A DNA stretch of 14,283 nt from Bacillota bacterium (GTDB lineage Bacteria > Bacillota > DTU025), in assembly GCA_012842765.1 (NCBI GenBank), contig DUWJ01000122.1, positions 1-14,283 of the forward strand. The letters run 5' to 3'. The notes below the pieces were generated by a model. The model was not told the origin of the DNA, did not search any database, and saw only the letters and a list, made by a program, of their open reading frames with translations. The translations under genes and the position numbers were made by a program. Positions 6,403 through 13,693 of this stretch are shown here, in pieces. Every line of letters starts with the position of its first letter. The first letter of the stretch is position 1.

Positions 6403-7443
6403 TTAGACTATGAGGTCGATCTGCTCCATGGTGCCGACGGTCTTGTTTTGGCGGACATAAAGTCCCATGCGGGCCAACTCTCCTACAGGGCGGTTGGCGC
6501 TGTTTTTCATCTGGAATTGGGCGCCCACGGAACCAAGATATATGGCTCCGATTCCTGCTTCGGCTAAGGATACGAGGGGTTCATCGCCTGGATTGCCTCC
6601 AGTCCAGATATACAACTGGGTCCAGGCCGGGTCGCGTTCATCGAGCCATCTGTTGCCGTCCGAGTCGAGCTCGGCCAGTTCATTCATGCCGTTTCCGGTC
6701 GACGGGCCGAATAGCTCGGTTCCGTCGTTTACTATGCCATCGCCGTTTCTGTCGAGAACAAGGAAACCGCTGCCTCGGTGGAGTCCCGGGATCATCTCTG
6801 TCTTGCCGTCCGCATTCAAATCGAACTCGAACAGCTCATCGGAGAGTTGGGCGGCTTCGCCGTCGAGATTTACGATGATGGGATCGATTTTTCTGCCATT
6901 TTGGATATGAATCGACGTTGCGCTGTATGCTGATTCTTCGTGGCGCATCGAAAGGCTAAGGGAGAACTTTATTTGCTCGCCGTCCTCAGTGGTTATCCAG
7001 CCCTCTGCTTCGAAGGACATGTACTGGAAATCGTGGTATGAATACTCCCTGTCATACTCAATGCTCCATTCGGGCTCCGGCATGGACTGAGGAGTCTGAG
7101 TTTGGCGGCTTCTTACTACTTCGGAAAGCTCGATTGTCTCAATCTTGATACCTGTTAACAGTTCTATGATCCGCTTAATTGTGCGGATCTTCGGATCGTT
7201 AGAGGCTTCGTCCGTGGGAATCCCTTTCAGCGCCTGCGACTTGTCGGTTGACATGGAGTTGTCTGCTCGAGCCAGAGCGGCGCGGGCACTATCGGATATG
7301 CTGACATGGTCACGAACCAAACTGGTTGCTGCCGATGGGCGGGTTTCGGGGCCTATCCGCACCCGAACGCTCTCCGACACGCTCTCTTGTCGCATTCGCG
7401 CATACCGGGAAGACATCGATATCGTCGAGTCTCTTACCAACAC
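6403..7443 (-). CDS. Uncharacterised protein with EF-hand-like calcium-binding loops
   Basis: I place the start at the GTG at 7441-7443, giving 346 aa, because AGGGGG (complement of 7453-7458) lies 9 nt before it. The frame runs open to an ATG at 7563, but that part has no RBS. Three Asp-rich loops resemble EF-hand/dockerin-type calcium sites: FDLNADGKTEM (207-217), DRNGDGIVNDGTELFG (231-246) and DSDGNRWLDERD (260-271). The stretch from about residue 190 (VNLDG) to the end, including GSGFLVLDRNGDG, IGAIYLGS and a C-terminal MEQIDL, matches a widespread but uncharacterised bacterial module also found beside RTX-type repeats. The N-terminal 140 residues are polar and low in complexity. There is no signal peptide or membrane segment. 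The gene is divergent from rpmE and upstream of, but 266 bp from, the GH31 gene on the same strand. Function is unknown; calcium binding is an inference from the loops. Confidence 0.75.
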   Translation of the reverse strand: MLVRDSTISMSSRYARMRQESVSESVRVRIGPETRPSAATSLVRDHVSISDSARAALARADNSMSTDKSQALKGIPTDEASNDPKIRTIKRIIELLTGIKIETIELSEVVRSRQTQTPQSMPEPEWSIEYDREYSYHDFQYMSFEAEGWITTEDGEQIKFSLSLSMRHEESAYSATSIHIQNGRKIDPIIVNLDGEAAQLSDELFEFDLNADGKTEMIPGLHRGSGFLVLDRNGDGIVNDGTELFGPSTGNGMNELAELDSDGNRWLDERDPAWTQLYIWTGGNPGDEPLVSLAEAGIGAIYLGSVGAQFQMKNSANRPVGELARMGLYVRQNKTVGTMEQIDLIV

Positions 7444-7691
7444 TATGGTACACCCCCTAATGCGCGTGAAAGATATCTTTATCATGTTATCGGCATGTTG
7501 CGCCGTGAGCTTAGCTCTGTAGAACTTGCGGGCCAAAAGCGCGTTTCGGTTCAGGACAGACACGCGAGGGCATCAATTATTGCTAGTAACCGTCAGATTT
7601 GCTGCTCTCAGCCTGTTGGGCTGCATGTTCTCTGTTCCGAGGCCGGACTGCAACTAGTCAAATGTGGTCCGTCTTCGAGTGCAGGGCCTAT
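7444..7691. other. Divergent intergenic region between the EF-hand-like gene and rpmE
   Basis: Between the two divergent starts there is only one promoter I can support, that of rpmE at the right end. The minus-strand promoter of the EF-hand-like gene is not recognisable: AT-rich GATAACATGATAAAGATA lies at the right distance (complement of about 7468-7485), but no -35 hexamer accompanies it. It might use an alternative sigma factor. I see no other feature. Confidence 0.4.
7453..7458 (-). promoter_or_regulatory. Shine-Dalgarno that decides the start of the EF-hand-like gene
   Basis: AGGGGG on the minus strand lies 9 nt before the GTG at 7443. No comparable site precedes the upstream ATG at 7563, and the intervening 40 codons do not resemble the module's N-terminus. 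Confidence 0.65.
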
Positions 7692-7720
7692 TTGAATATG
7701 GCTTTTCTCTGTGCTATACT
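7692..7720 (+). promoter_or_regulatory. Extended -10 sigma-A promoter of rpmE
   Basis: TTGAAT (7692-7697) and TATACT (7715-7720) are separated by 17 bp. A TG dinucleotide at 7712-7713 makes it an extended -10. The predicted start near 7727 gives a leader of about 42 nt. This fits the high expression expected of a ribosomal protein gene. Confidence 0.8.
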
Positions 7721-7755
7721 GAGCTAGTCAAGGACAACTGTGAGGTCTATGCCTC

Positions 7756-7760
7756 GGAGG
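7756..7760 (+). promoter_or_regulatory. Shine-Dalgarno that decides the rpmE start
   Basis: GGAGG lies 8 nt before the TTG at 7769. It overlaps the in-frame GTG at 7760, which therefore cannot be the start. The TTG start also gives the normal L31 length. Confidence 0.8.
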
Positions 7761-7768
7761 TGAAGAGG

Positions 7769-7966
7769 TTGAAGGACAATATCCATCCTAAGTTCTATAT
7801 TACGACTGTGACCTGCGCTTGCGGAGAGAGCTTTGAGACTGGGTCTACCCGCGAGAACATGAGGGTTGATATTTGCTCAAAGTGCCATCCGTTTTCCACC
7901 GGCGTGCAGAGGGTCGTCGATACCGGCGGTCGGGTTGAGAAGTTCCGCAAGAAGCATAATCTTTAG
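7769..7966 (+). CDS. rpmE: 50S ribosomal protein bL31, zinc-binding form
   Basis: The 65-aa product is bL31, a small protein of the large ribosomal subunit that bridges to the 30S head. It reads M(L)KDNIHPKFY and continues with the family-typical TGSTREN and a [11 protein letters not shown] stretch. Four cysteines (C16, C18, C36, C39) form the zinc site, so this is the C+ (zinc-containing) type rather than the zinc-free paralogue. The TTG start follows GGAGG by 8 nt. The frame extends far upstream without family similarity, and the family starts almost exactly here. A strong promoter precedes the gene and two hairpins, the second a terminator, follow it, so it can be a single-gene transcript with read-through into tdk. 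Confidence 0.95.
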   Translation: MKDNIHPKFYITTVTCACGESFETGSTRENMRVDICSKCHPFSTGVQRVVDTGGRVEKFRKKHNL

Positions 7967-7975
7967 CCAGTTTTG

Positions 7976-8012
7976 CTTGGGGGCGGCTTCAGTATATGGG
8001 GCCACCCCCAAG
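7976..8012 (+). other. Stable stem-loop in the rpmE-tdk spacer
   Basis: CTTGGGGG (7976-7983) pairs perfectly with CCCCCAAG (8005-8012). After one C-A mismatch, GGC (7985-7987) pairs with GCC (8001-8003), leaving a 13-nt loop. No T-run follows on either strand, so it is not itself a terminator. It lies 9 nt after the rpmE stop and 13 nt before the terminator stem. It could protect the rpmE transcript 3' end or form part of an attenuator. Confidence 0.6.
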
Positions 8013-8025
8013 AGGCATGTACAGT

Positions 8026-8052
8026 CGGAGCCCTGCCGGGCTCCGGTTTTTT
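8026..8052 (+). terminator. Intrinsic terminator between rpmE and tdk
   Basis: CGGAGCCC (8026-8033) pairs over 8 bp with GGGCTCCG (8038-8045) around the tetraloop TGCC, with six T at 8047-8052. This is a textbook terminator. Only 26 bp remain before the tdk start, so tdk and the genes after it have no room for a promoter downstream of it. Confidence 0.9.
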
Positions 8053-8078
8053 GAGTCTCCCTGCGAGGAGGGTATGCT

Positions 8079-8693
8079 TTGCAAGGAAGCATGGTGGGTA
8101 CAGGCTGGATTGAAGTGATATGCGGCTCCATGTTCAGCGGCAAGACTGAAGAGCTAATTCGTAGAGTGAAGCGTGCAAGGATAGCTAGGCAGAACGTAGT
8201 GGCTGTCAAACCCGCTTTGGATATTCGGTTTTCATCGAAAGATGTGGTGTCGCACGATGGCGACAAGATCGGATGCTTGCCTGTTAAGGATTCTGACGAG
8301 GCTGAAGCTATCATCCCCGATGATGTGCAGGTTGTGGCTTTCGACGAGGCGCAGTTTTTCGATTCTGGCATTGTCGATCTATGTGTGCGACTCGCCGACA
8401 GAGGTGTGCGCGTTATCGTAGCGGGGCTAGACTGCGATTTCAGAGGCGAACCCTTCGGCTCCATGCCGGAGCTTCTGGCGCGCGCGGAGTATGTGACGAA
8501 ACTTTCAGCAATATGTGTCAAATGCGGTAACCCTGCAACCAGAACTCAGAGGATCATCGACGGCAGGCCCGCGAACTACTCGGATCCACAGGTGGTCATA
8601 GGGGCCAGCGAGATGTATGAGGCAAGGTGCCGCAGGTGTCACCAAGTGCCAGGGAAACCTACTCGGAACCGGACAGGAGGTAACCAAGGATGA
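8079..8693 (+). CDS. tdk: Thymidine kinase (type II)
   Basis: The 204-aa cytoplasmic enzyme phosphorylates thymidine to dTMP in pyrimidine salvage. It shows the P-loop GSMFSGKT (16-23), DEAQFF (89-94, with the catalytic Glu90), and the two CxxC pairs of the structural zinc site (C146/C149 and C184/C187). The lasso that closes over thymidine lies between those pairs (about 161-183). The TTG start at 8079 has GAGGAGG (8065-8071) 7 nt upstream. An ATG at 8091 would give a length closer to the family norm but has only a weak AAGGA 3 nt before it. The final codons overlap the yqhQ start by 4 bp (ATGA). Transcription must read through the terminator at 8026-8052 or start within the hairpin region. 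Confidence 0.93.
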   Translation: MQGSMVGTGWIEVICGSMFSGKTEELIRRVKRARIARQNVVAVKPALDIRFSSKDVVSHDGDKIGCLPVKDSDEAEAIIPDDVQVVAFDEAQFFDSGIVDLCVRLADRGVRVIVAGLDCDFRGEPFGSMPELLARAEYVTKLSAICVKCGNPATRTQRIIDGRPANYSDPQVVIGASEMYEARCRRCHQVPGKPTRNRTGGNQG

Positions 8694-9577
8694 ATCCTCG
8701 TTACCAGTATGGAGGCCAGGCTGTCATCGAGGGCGTGATGATGCGAGGCCGTGACAGCGCGGCGATTGCCGTCCGTCGCCCTGACGGCGACATATCGGTA
8801 AAGATGCGCGATATTGATAGTTCCAAGCGCCCAGCTATACTCAAAGCTCCGTTCATACGCGGAGTAGTGACGCTCATCGAATCCCTCGTTGTGGGAATGG
8901 AGTCACTGATGTACTCGGCCAATGAGTCATCAGAAGAGGAAGAGCAGCTGTCAGGGGGAGAAGTCGTCCTCAGCCTAGTAATGGCGTTCGGGCTCTTCAT
9001 CCTTCTTTTCATAGTGCTTCCCAATGTCATTGTCGCTTTTATGCAAAAACACATACCCAGCGTTGTGTTGGTCAACCTGTTAGAAGGAGTCCTCAGGATT
9101 GCGATATTCCTGGTCTATATTGTGGCCATTTCGAAAATGGAGGACATACAGCGTGTTTTTGCATACCATGGCGCAGAGCATAAGACTATTGCTGCATGGG
9201 AGGCAGGCGAGGAGCTGACTGTGGATAACGCACGGAAGTACAGTACGCTCCATCCGAGGTGTGGGACGAGTTTTCTGCTCATCGTCATGGTCTTGTCCAT
9301 CCTCGTATACAGCTTTCTTGGCGAGCAGACCCTAGGCGAACGAATACTGAGTCGGCTGATTCTCTTGCCAGTGCTTGCGGGACTATCATACGAAGTTCTT
9401 AAGCTGGCAGGCAGACCCAACCCGTCTGTGTTCGTTAAGTGGTTGTCCGCTCCCGGCTTGGCGTTGCAGAAGTTGACCACTCGCGAGCCGGACGACTCCA
9501 TGTTGGAAGTGGCGATAGCTTCGCTAAATGCCGTGATAGAAAAAGATCAGGCCTCAAGTGAGGCGGCGGTGATATAA
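8690..9577 (+). CDS. yqhQ: Conserved membrane protein of the YqhQ/DUF1385 family
   Basis: This 295-aa protein belongs to the DUF1385 family typified by Bacillus YqhQ; its molecular function is not known to me. It has the signature [13 protein letters not shown] (8-20), a YHGAEHKT block (159-166) and HPRCGTSF (188-195). The conserved His, Glu and Cys residues look like a metal or catalytic site. Hydrophobic segments at about 92-117, 125-147, 195-212 and 222-240 suggest four membrane helices with both ends cytoplasmic. An acidic patch (ESSEEEE, 79-85) precedes the first helix. The ATG overlaps the tdk stop by 4 bp, with GGAGGT (8676-8681) 8 nt upstream. In some Firmicutes the family gene lies close to prfA, as here, which hints at a link to translation or envelope physiology but proves neither. 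Confidence 0.9.
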   Translation: MNPRYQYGGQAVIEGVMMRGRDSAAIAVRRPDGDISVKMRDIDSSKRPAILKAPFIRGVVTLIESLVVGMESLMYSANESSEEEEQLSGGEVVLSLVMAFGLFILLFIVLPNVIVAFMQKHIPSVVLVNLLEGVLRIAIFLVYIVAISKMEDIQRVFAYHGAEHKTIAAWEAGEELTVDNARKYSTLHPRCGTSFLLIVMVLSILVYSFLGEQTLGERILSRLILLPVLAGLSYEVLKLAGRPNPSVFVKWLSAPGLALQKLTTREPDDSMLEVAIASLNAVIEKDQASSEAAVI

Positions 9578-9578
9578 G

Positions 9579-10646
9579 ATGATAGGAAAGCTCGATGAAA
9601 TAGAGGCGAGATACGTGGAATTGGAGCAGCAGATCGCTGATCCGGCGGTCATTGCTGATCAGATCACGTATCGTAAACTCGCTAAGGCCCATTCAGATCT
9701 CGAGGAGATAGTGGCCAAATACCGAAAACTCAAGGACGTTATGGCGGAGATCGTGTCTGTCAAGGAAATGCTCGACGGGCATTTGGAACCGGATATGCGC
9801 GAGCTCGCCGAGGCGGAGTTGGATGAACTCGAGTCGAGGCGAGGGGCGCTCGAAAGCGAGCTCCGTGTTCTTCTTCTCCCATCTGATCCCAGAGACGAAA
9901 AAAACGTCATCGTGGAGATACGGGCGGGAACAGGGGGAGACGAGGCAGCGCTCTTTGTTGGCGACCTGTTCCGTATGTACGCAAGGTATGCTGAGCGCCA
10001 TGGGTGGGAGTTGGAGAGCATGGCTTCCAGTCCCACCGAACTTGGAGGCTTCAAAGAGATCATATTCATGATTTCCGGGGACAAGGTCTACAGTCGGCTC
10101 AAATACGAAAGTGGCGTCCACAGAGTGCAGCGTGTGCCTGAGACTGAAGCGTCTGGCCGCATACACACTTCTGCGGCCACTGTAGCGGTTCTGCCGGAGG
10201 CCGAGGAAGTCGACGTGGAGATCGATCCGAACGATCTGAGGATCGATGTGTTCAGATCATCGGGGCACGGCGGGCAGAGCGTCAATACTACCGACTCTGC
10301 CGTGAGGATTACGCACATTCCCACAGGCATGGTCGTTACATGCCAGGACGAAAAGTCGCAGCATAAGAATAGAGACAAGGCTCTCAGAGTCTTGAGGGCC
10401 AGGCTTCTTGAGCAGCTTACAGAGGAACAAGAGGCCGACATAGCCGAAACGCGCAAAAGTCAGGTAGGGTCGGGAGATAGAAGCGAACGGATCAGAACCT
10501 ACAACTTCCCCCAGAGTAGGGTGACGGACCACAGGATAGGGCTGACAACCCACAGGCTTGCCTATGTTCTCGATGGAGATTTAGATGAAATAATCGAGGC
10601 ACTCATCCTTCATGAGCAGGGCGAGAAGTTGAAAAGGGCGGAATAG
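9579..10646 (+). CDS. prfA: Peptide chain release factor 1
   Basis: The 355-aa product ends translation at UAA and UAG. The codon-recognition tripeptide is P-E-T (187-189, in [14 protein letters not shown]), the PxT form of RF1 rather than the SPF form of RF2. The peptidyl-tRNA hydrolysis motif GGQ (231-233) sits in [10 protein letters not shown]; Gln233 is the residue methylated by PrmC, encoded next. The N-terminal 100 residues form the usual helical domain. The length is normal for RF1 (about 355-360). The ATG is 1 nt after the yqhQ stop and its own SD is poor (a GGCGG run near 9562-9569), so its translation is probably coupled to yqhQ. Confidence 0.97.
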   Translation: MIGKLDEIEARYVELEQQIADPAVIADQITYRKLAKAHSDLEEIVAKYRKLKDVMAEIVSVKEMLDGHLEPDMRELAEAELDELESRRGALESELRVLLLPSDPRDEKNVIVEIRAGTGGDEAALFVGDLFRMYARYAERHGWELESMASSPTELGGFKEIIFMISGDKVYSRLKYESGVHRVQRVPETEASGRIHTSAATVAVLPEAEEVDVEIDPNDLRIDVFRSSGHGGQSVNTTDSAVRITHIPTGMVVTCQDEKSQHKNRDKALRVLRARLLEQLTEEQEADIAETRKSQVGSGDRSERIRTYNFPQSRVTDHRIGLTTHRLAYVLDGDLDEIIEALILHEQGEKLKRAE

Positions 10647-10656
10647 GAGTATCCAG

Positions 10657-11574
10657 ATGGGTGTAACTGGCCGTGAGAGGCAATTGCTGGCCATATTGAA
10701 ATTGGCTTCAGAGTATCTGGAAAGACAAGGCGTGGACTCTGCGAGACTGGATGCCGAGGTATTGTTGGCGCATGTCCTGGCAATGGACAGGATAGATCTT
10801 TACGTGAACTACGACCGCCCAATGGACGATAGAGAATTGGCCGAATACCGGGCTGTTCTCAGAAAGCGTGCCTCTCGCATGCCTGTAGCCTATATCACTG
10901 GATTCAAGGAGTTCATGTCCTTGGAATTTGCCGTTGATGAGCGCGTGCTGATACCCCGCCCTGAAACTGAGATCTTGGTGGAAACGGTGCGCGATCGCAT
11001 TACCCGCGCTTCGAAAGAACGGCCGCGGATTGCCGACATAGGCACGGGAAGCGGCGCAATCGCTTGTTCTCTGGCTCTAATGTTGCCCAGTGCCCGAGTG
11101 TTGGCAACTGACGTGTCCTCTGATGCCTTGGGTGTAGCGAAGGCGAACGTGAAAAAGCACGGGCTCGAGGATCGCGTCGTCTGCAGGCAAGGCGACTTGC
11201 TGGAGGGTTTGGGGGCGAGCATGGAGCGGGAGATGGTGGATGCCATAGTTTCCAATCCCCCATATATTCCCTCGTCTGAGTTGGATGCTTTGAGCCCGGA
11301 AATATCCCAGTATGAGCCGCGTGGTGCGTTGGACGGTGGCCCGGATGGGCTCGATTTTTATAGAAGGCTTGCCCGAGGTTGTGTGGAGTTTCTCGCCGAT
11401 GGCGGGTTCCTGGCTCTAGAAATAGGGAACGGACAGGCACCGGATGTAATCGGTCTTCTGACCGAGGCCGGATTTGGCGATGTGGAAAGCATCGATGATT
11501 ACTCCGGGACGGCTAGGGTTGTGGTGGCGTCCCGGCCAGCGGGGTGTCGGGTGCTCAAAAACGGTGCAATGTAG
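10657..11574 (+). CDS. prmC: Release factor glutamine N5-methyltransferase
   Basis: The 305-aa S-adenosylmethionine-dependent enzyme methylates the Gln of the GGQ motif in RF1 and RF2. An N-terminal helical domain (about 1-95) that binds the release factor precedes the Rossmann methyltransferase domain. That domain has the SAM-binding loop DIGTGSGAI (127-135) and the catalytic NPPY (200-203). The conserved RPETE (101-105) comes just before the fold. AGGAG (10645-10649) overlaps the prfA stop and lies 7 nt before the ATG. The C-terminal 15 residues extend slightly past the usual end of the family. The pairing with prfA is conserved across bacteria and supports the assignment. Confidence 0.95.
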   Translation: MGVTGRERQLLAILKLASEYLERQGVDSARLDAEVLLAHVLAMDRIDLYVNYDRPMDDRELAEYRAVLRKRASRMPVAYITGFKEFMSLEFAVDERVLIPRPETEILVETVRDRITRASKERPRIADIGTGSGAIACSLALMLPSARVLATDVSSDALGVAKANVKKHGLEDRVVCRQGDLLEGLGASMEREMVDAIVSNPPYIPSSELDALSPEISQYEPRGALDGGPDGLDFYRRLARGCVEFLADGGFLALEIGNGQAPDVIGLLTEAGFGDVESIDDYSGTARVVVASRPAGCRVLKNGAM

Positions 11575-11591
11575 GGGCAGATGATTTGGTT

Positions 11592-11596
11592 GGAGG
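11592..11596 (+). promoter_or_regulatory. Shine-Dalgarno that decides the sua5 start
   Basis: GGAGG lies 8 nt before the ATG at 11605. The frame is open to an ATG at 11581, but this site lies inside that extension, and AGGGG (11573-11577) is only 3 nt before 11581. Confidence 0.75.
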
Positions 11597-11604
11597 AGAT
11601 GTTG

Positions 11605-12771
11605 ATGTCTGATGCTCCCGAGAAACGAGGGAAGCCTACTACTGTGCTGATTGTGGTGGATCCGTCAGGCTCGGCTGAGCGTCTGGAAGCGGAGCTTGGG
11701 GAGGCTGCTCGGGTTCTTAGAGACGGCGGAACGGTTGCGTTTCCTACAGAGACCGTCTATGGGCTGGGAGGAAATGCGCTGGACAGGCGGGCAGTGGCCC
11801 GCATTTTTGCCGCAAAAGGGAGACCACAGGATAATCCTCTCATCGTCCATATAGCGGATATGGGGGCGCTTGGGAGCATCGCCTCGAGTGTGTCGCCGGG
11901 CGCCAGAGCGCTGGCTGATAGGTTTTGGCCTGGACCTCTCACGCTGATTCTCCCCAAGTCTGACGCGATTCCAGATGAGGTCACTGCGGGATTGGACAGT
12001 GTGGCGGTGAGAATGCCATCTCATCCTGTGGCAGCGGCTCTGATCCGCGCTGCAGGGGTTCCTGTGGCGGCGCCGTCCGCAAACATATCGGGGCGCCCGA
12101 GTCCGACTTCGGCAGAGCATGTGTGGCATGATATGGCGGGACGGATAGACATGCTTGTCGATGGGGGGTCTGCTGACATTGGTGTGGAATCGACTGTCAT
12201 CGATATGACTTGTTCGCCTCCGATGATACTGCGGCCGGGAGGGATCACCCTTGAGGAGATACGTGAGGTCATCCCCGAAACTGTAGTGTTGACGGGCGGT
12301 GAAGGCTTGGATGGGCCTGCAAAGTCTCCAGGCCTGAGGCATAGGCACTACTCGCCGGAGGCACAGATGTGGCTGGTTATAGGCGAGTGGGATGCGCAGG
12401 TGGATGAGATCAAGAGCCGAGCAGCCGCTGGGGTGCGCCTAGGGCGGCGTGTAGGGCTCCTCGTGAGCACGGAGACGGCTGCGAAACTTTGCACGTGGAT
12501 TCGCGATTGTGGTGGGGAAGGGCCGGCGGGTGAGATCATCGTAGCTGAGATCGGGTCGAGGAATGATGCCTCTCAAGTTGCATCGGGGCTCTTCGATGGA
12601 ATGAGAAGGCTGGATGCGGCAGAGGTCGATATGATGTTGGCTGAATCGTATGATGCTCGAGGCATGGGGCTTGCGATAATGAACAGGCTTATGAGGGCGG
12701 CTGGCGGGCGGATCATAAGAGTGCAGGGCGAGGCAGGAAATGATCTGATTTCGGAGAAATCCATCGAATAG
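11605..12771 (+). CDS. sua5: L-threonylcarbamoyladenylate synthase with Sua5 C-terminal domain
   Basis: The 388-aa enzyme (YwlC in Bacillus) makes threonylcarbamoyl-AMP from threonine, bicarbonate and ATP, the first step of the universal tRNA modification t6A37. The YrdC-like domain (about 20-215 from the chosen start) shows FPTETVYGLG, KGRPQDNPLIVH (71-82), a SANISG block (158-163) and RPGGIT. The Sua5 linker SPGLRHRHYSP (241-251) follows, then a Rossmann-like C-terminal domain of about 135 residues. The start at 11605 is chosen over 11581 because of the GGAGG at 11592-11596. The C-terminal domain is somewhat longer than in the roughly 346-aa Bacillus protein. Other genes of the t6A pathway (tsaB, tsaD, tsaE) are not in the window. 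Confidence 0.94.
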   Translation: MSDAPEKRGKPTTVLIVVDPSGSAERLEAELGEAARVLRDGGTVAFPTETVYGLGGNALDRRAVARIFAAKGRPQDNPLIVHIADMGALGSIASSVSPGARALADRFWPGPLTLILPKSDAIPDEVTAGLDSVAVRMPSHPVAAALIRAAGVPVAAPSANISGRPSPTSAEHVWHDMAGRIDMLVDGGSADIGVESTVIDMTCSPPMILRPGGITLEEIREVIPETVVLTGGEGLDGPAKSPGLRHRHYSPEAQMWLVIGEWDAQVDEIKSRAAAGVRLGRRVGLLVSTETAAKLCTWIRDCGGEGPAGEIIVAEIGSRNDASQVASGLFDGMRRLDAAEVDMMLAESYDARGMGLAIMNRLMRAAGGRIIRVQGEAGNDLISEKSIE

Positions 12772-12778
12772 GCGGTGA
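12770..12778 (+). promoter_or_regulatory. Shine-Dalgarno that decides the ywlE start
   Basis: AGGCGGTGA matches the extended SD AGGAGGTGA with one mismatch and overlaps the sua5 stop. It places the GTG at 12784 at good spacing. The GTG at 12775 lies inside the site and is unlikely to initiate. Confidence 0.6.
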
Positions 12779-12783
12779 ACGCA

Positions 12784-13242
12784 GTGCCCCGTAAGATTCT
12801 GCTTGTCTGCGGCGGGAACACGTGCCGCAGCCCGATGGCTGAGGCCATCATGCGAAAGGTTATCGAGTCAGAATTTCCTCAAATGGCGGGCGAGATCGTG
12901 GTCGAATCGGCGGGCGTTGCTGCTGTAGAGGGCGATACAGCGTCGGAAAATGCGTTGACGGCGGCCGCAAAGATCGGCCTTGACCTGTCAGACCATCGTG
13001 CCAGAGCGCTCACAGCGAAGCTGATCTCGGAGGCCGACATAATCCTTGCGATGGAGGGTAAGCACATCGCAAGCATTCTGGCGATGGATCCATCAGCAGC
13101 TGGCCGGGTGCATACTCTTGCTGATGCAGATATTGCGGACCCTTTTGGGAGTTCACTTGAGATATATGAACGGACCAGGGACGAGATAGAGGCGGCTGTG
13201 AGGCGATCCTTGGACGTGATCAATCGAGGTGACGCTGGTTGA
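12784..13242 (+). CDS. ywlE: Low-molecular-weight phosphatase, probable protein-arginine phosphatase
   Basis: The protein is 152 aa from the chosen GTG. It belongs to the low-molecular-weight phosphatase fold: P-loop CGGNTCRS with nucleophile Cys9 and Arg15 (the CX5R motif), and a DPF motif (ADPFG, about residue 119) that supplies the general-acid Asp. In Bacillus YwlE, a Thr at the P-loop position held by Ile in tyrosine phosphatases gives specificity for phospho-arginine. The Thr is present here (Thr13), so this is more likely an arginine phosphatase than a tyrosine phosphatase. The partner kinase McsB is not in the window. The gene starts 12 nt after the sua5 stop and its last codons overlap rpiB by 4 bp. 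The sua5-ywlE-rpiB order is also that of Bacillus subtilis ywlC-ywlE-ywlF. Confidence 0.88.
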   Translation: MPRKILLVCGGNTCRSPMAEAIMRKVIESEFPQMAGEIVVESAGVAAVEGDTASENALTAAAKIGLDLSDHRARALTAKLISEADIILAMEGKHIASILAMDPSAAGRVHTLADADIADPFGSSLEIYERTRDEIEAAVRRSLDVINRGDAG

Positions 13243-13670
13243 AAGTGGCTATTGGATCGGACCATGCCGGTTACGATGCAAAGGAAGAGGTTTTGAAGAA
13301 GCTTTCAGACGAAGGCCACGATGTCGTGGACTTCGGAACATATTCCCACGAAAGTGTGGACTATCCTGATATTGCCCACGCAGTGGCTGAGGCAGTCGCC
13401 AGTGGCGAGTGTGAGAGGGGCATACTCCTGTGCGGCACCGGGATAGGGATGTCGATTGCGGCGAACAAGGTGCGCGGAGTGAGGGCTGCGCTCTGCCATG
13501 ACGACTTCACGGCCAAGATGGCCAGAGAGCACAATGATGCGAACATACTGGCTGTTGGCTCCCGCACTACTGCCATGCACACGATAATGCGAATGGTAGA
13601 CATATTTCTGTCTACGGAATTTGCAGGGGGAAGGCACGCTGACAGGGTAAGCAAGATTGAAAAGGCCTAG
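13239..13670 (+). CDS. rpiB: Ribose-5-phosphate isomerase B
   Basis: The 143-aa enzyme interconverts ribulose 5-phosphate and ribose 5-phosphate in the pentose phosphate pathway, feeding PRPP synthesis. It shows SDHAG (7-11), DYPD (41-44) and the active-site loop CGTGIGMSIAANK (65-77, with the catalytic base Cys65), plus His98 in REHNDANIL. Length is normal for RpiB (about 145-150). The TTG start overlaps the ywlE stop by 4 bp (TTGA). GAGGTGA (13226-13232) supplies the SD at good spacing. RpiB relatives include the galactose-6-phosphate isomerase subunits LacA/LacB, but the Cys-containing loop and the neighbouring genes favour RpiB. Confidence 0.94.
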   Translation: MKVAIGSDHAGYDAKEEVLKKLSDEGHDVVDFGTYSHESVDYPDIAHAVAEAVASGECERGILLCGTGIGMSIAANKVRGVRAALCHDDFTAKMAREHNDANILAVGSRTTAMHTIMRMVDIFLSTEFAGGRHADRVSKIEKA

Positions 13671-13693
13671 TAAGGCTATCGGGGGTGTACTGA

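Noticed and set aside
7444..7563. N-terminal extension of the EF-hand-like gene to an ATG at 7563
   Set aside because: It has no Shine-Dalgarno, whereas the GTG at 7443 has AGGGGG at 9 nt. The extra 40 codons do not resemble the known module's N-terminus.
7654..7731. Direct repeat CTAGTCAA at 7654-7661 and 7724-7731 flanking the rpmE promoter
   Set aside because: An 8-bp repeat within a 250-bp region is expected by chance fairly often, and the second copy lies at the transcript start without a dyad.
7877..8521. Minus-strand open frame of about 214 codons across rpmE and tdk
   Set aside because: It lies antisense to two clearly real genes, has a Ser/Thr-rich shadow composition, and shows no family motif.
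9659..11440. Long antisense open frames under prfA and prmC
   Set aside because: They mirror conserved genes, lack RBSs and motifs, and are typical of GC-biased codon patterns read on the other strand.
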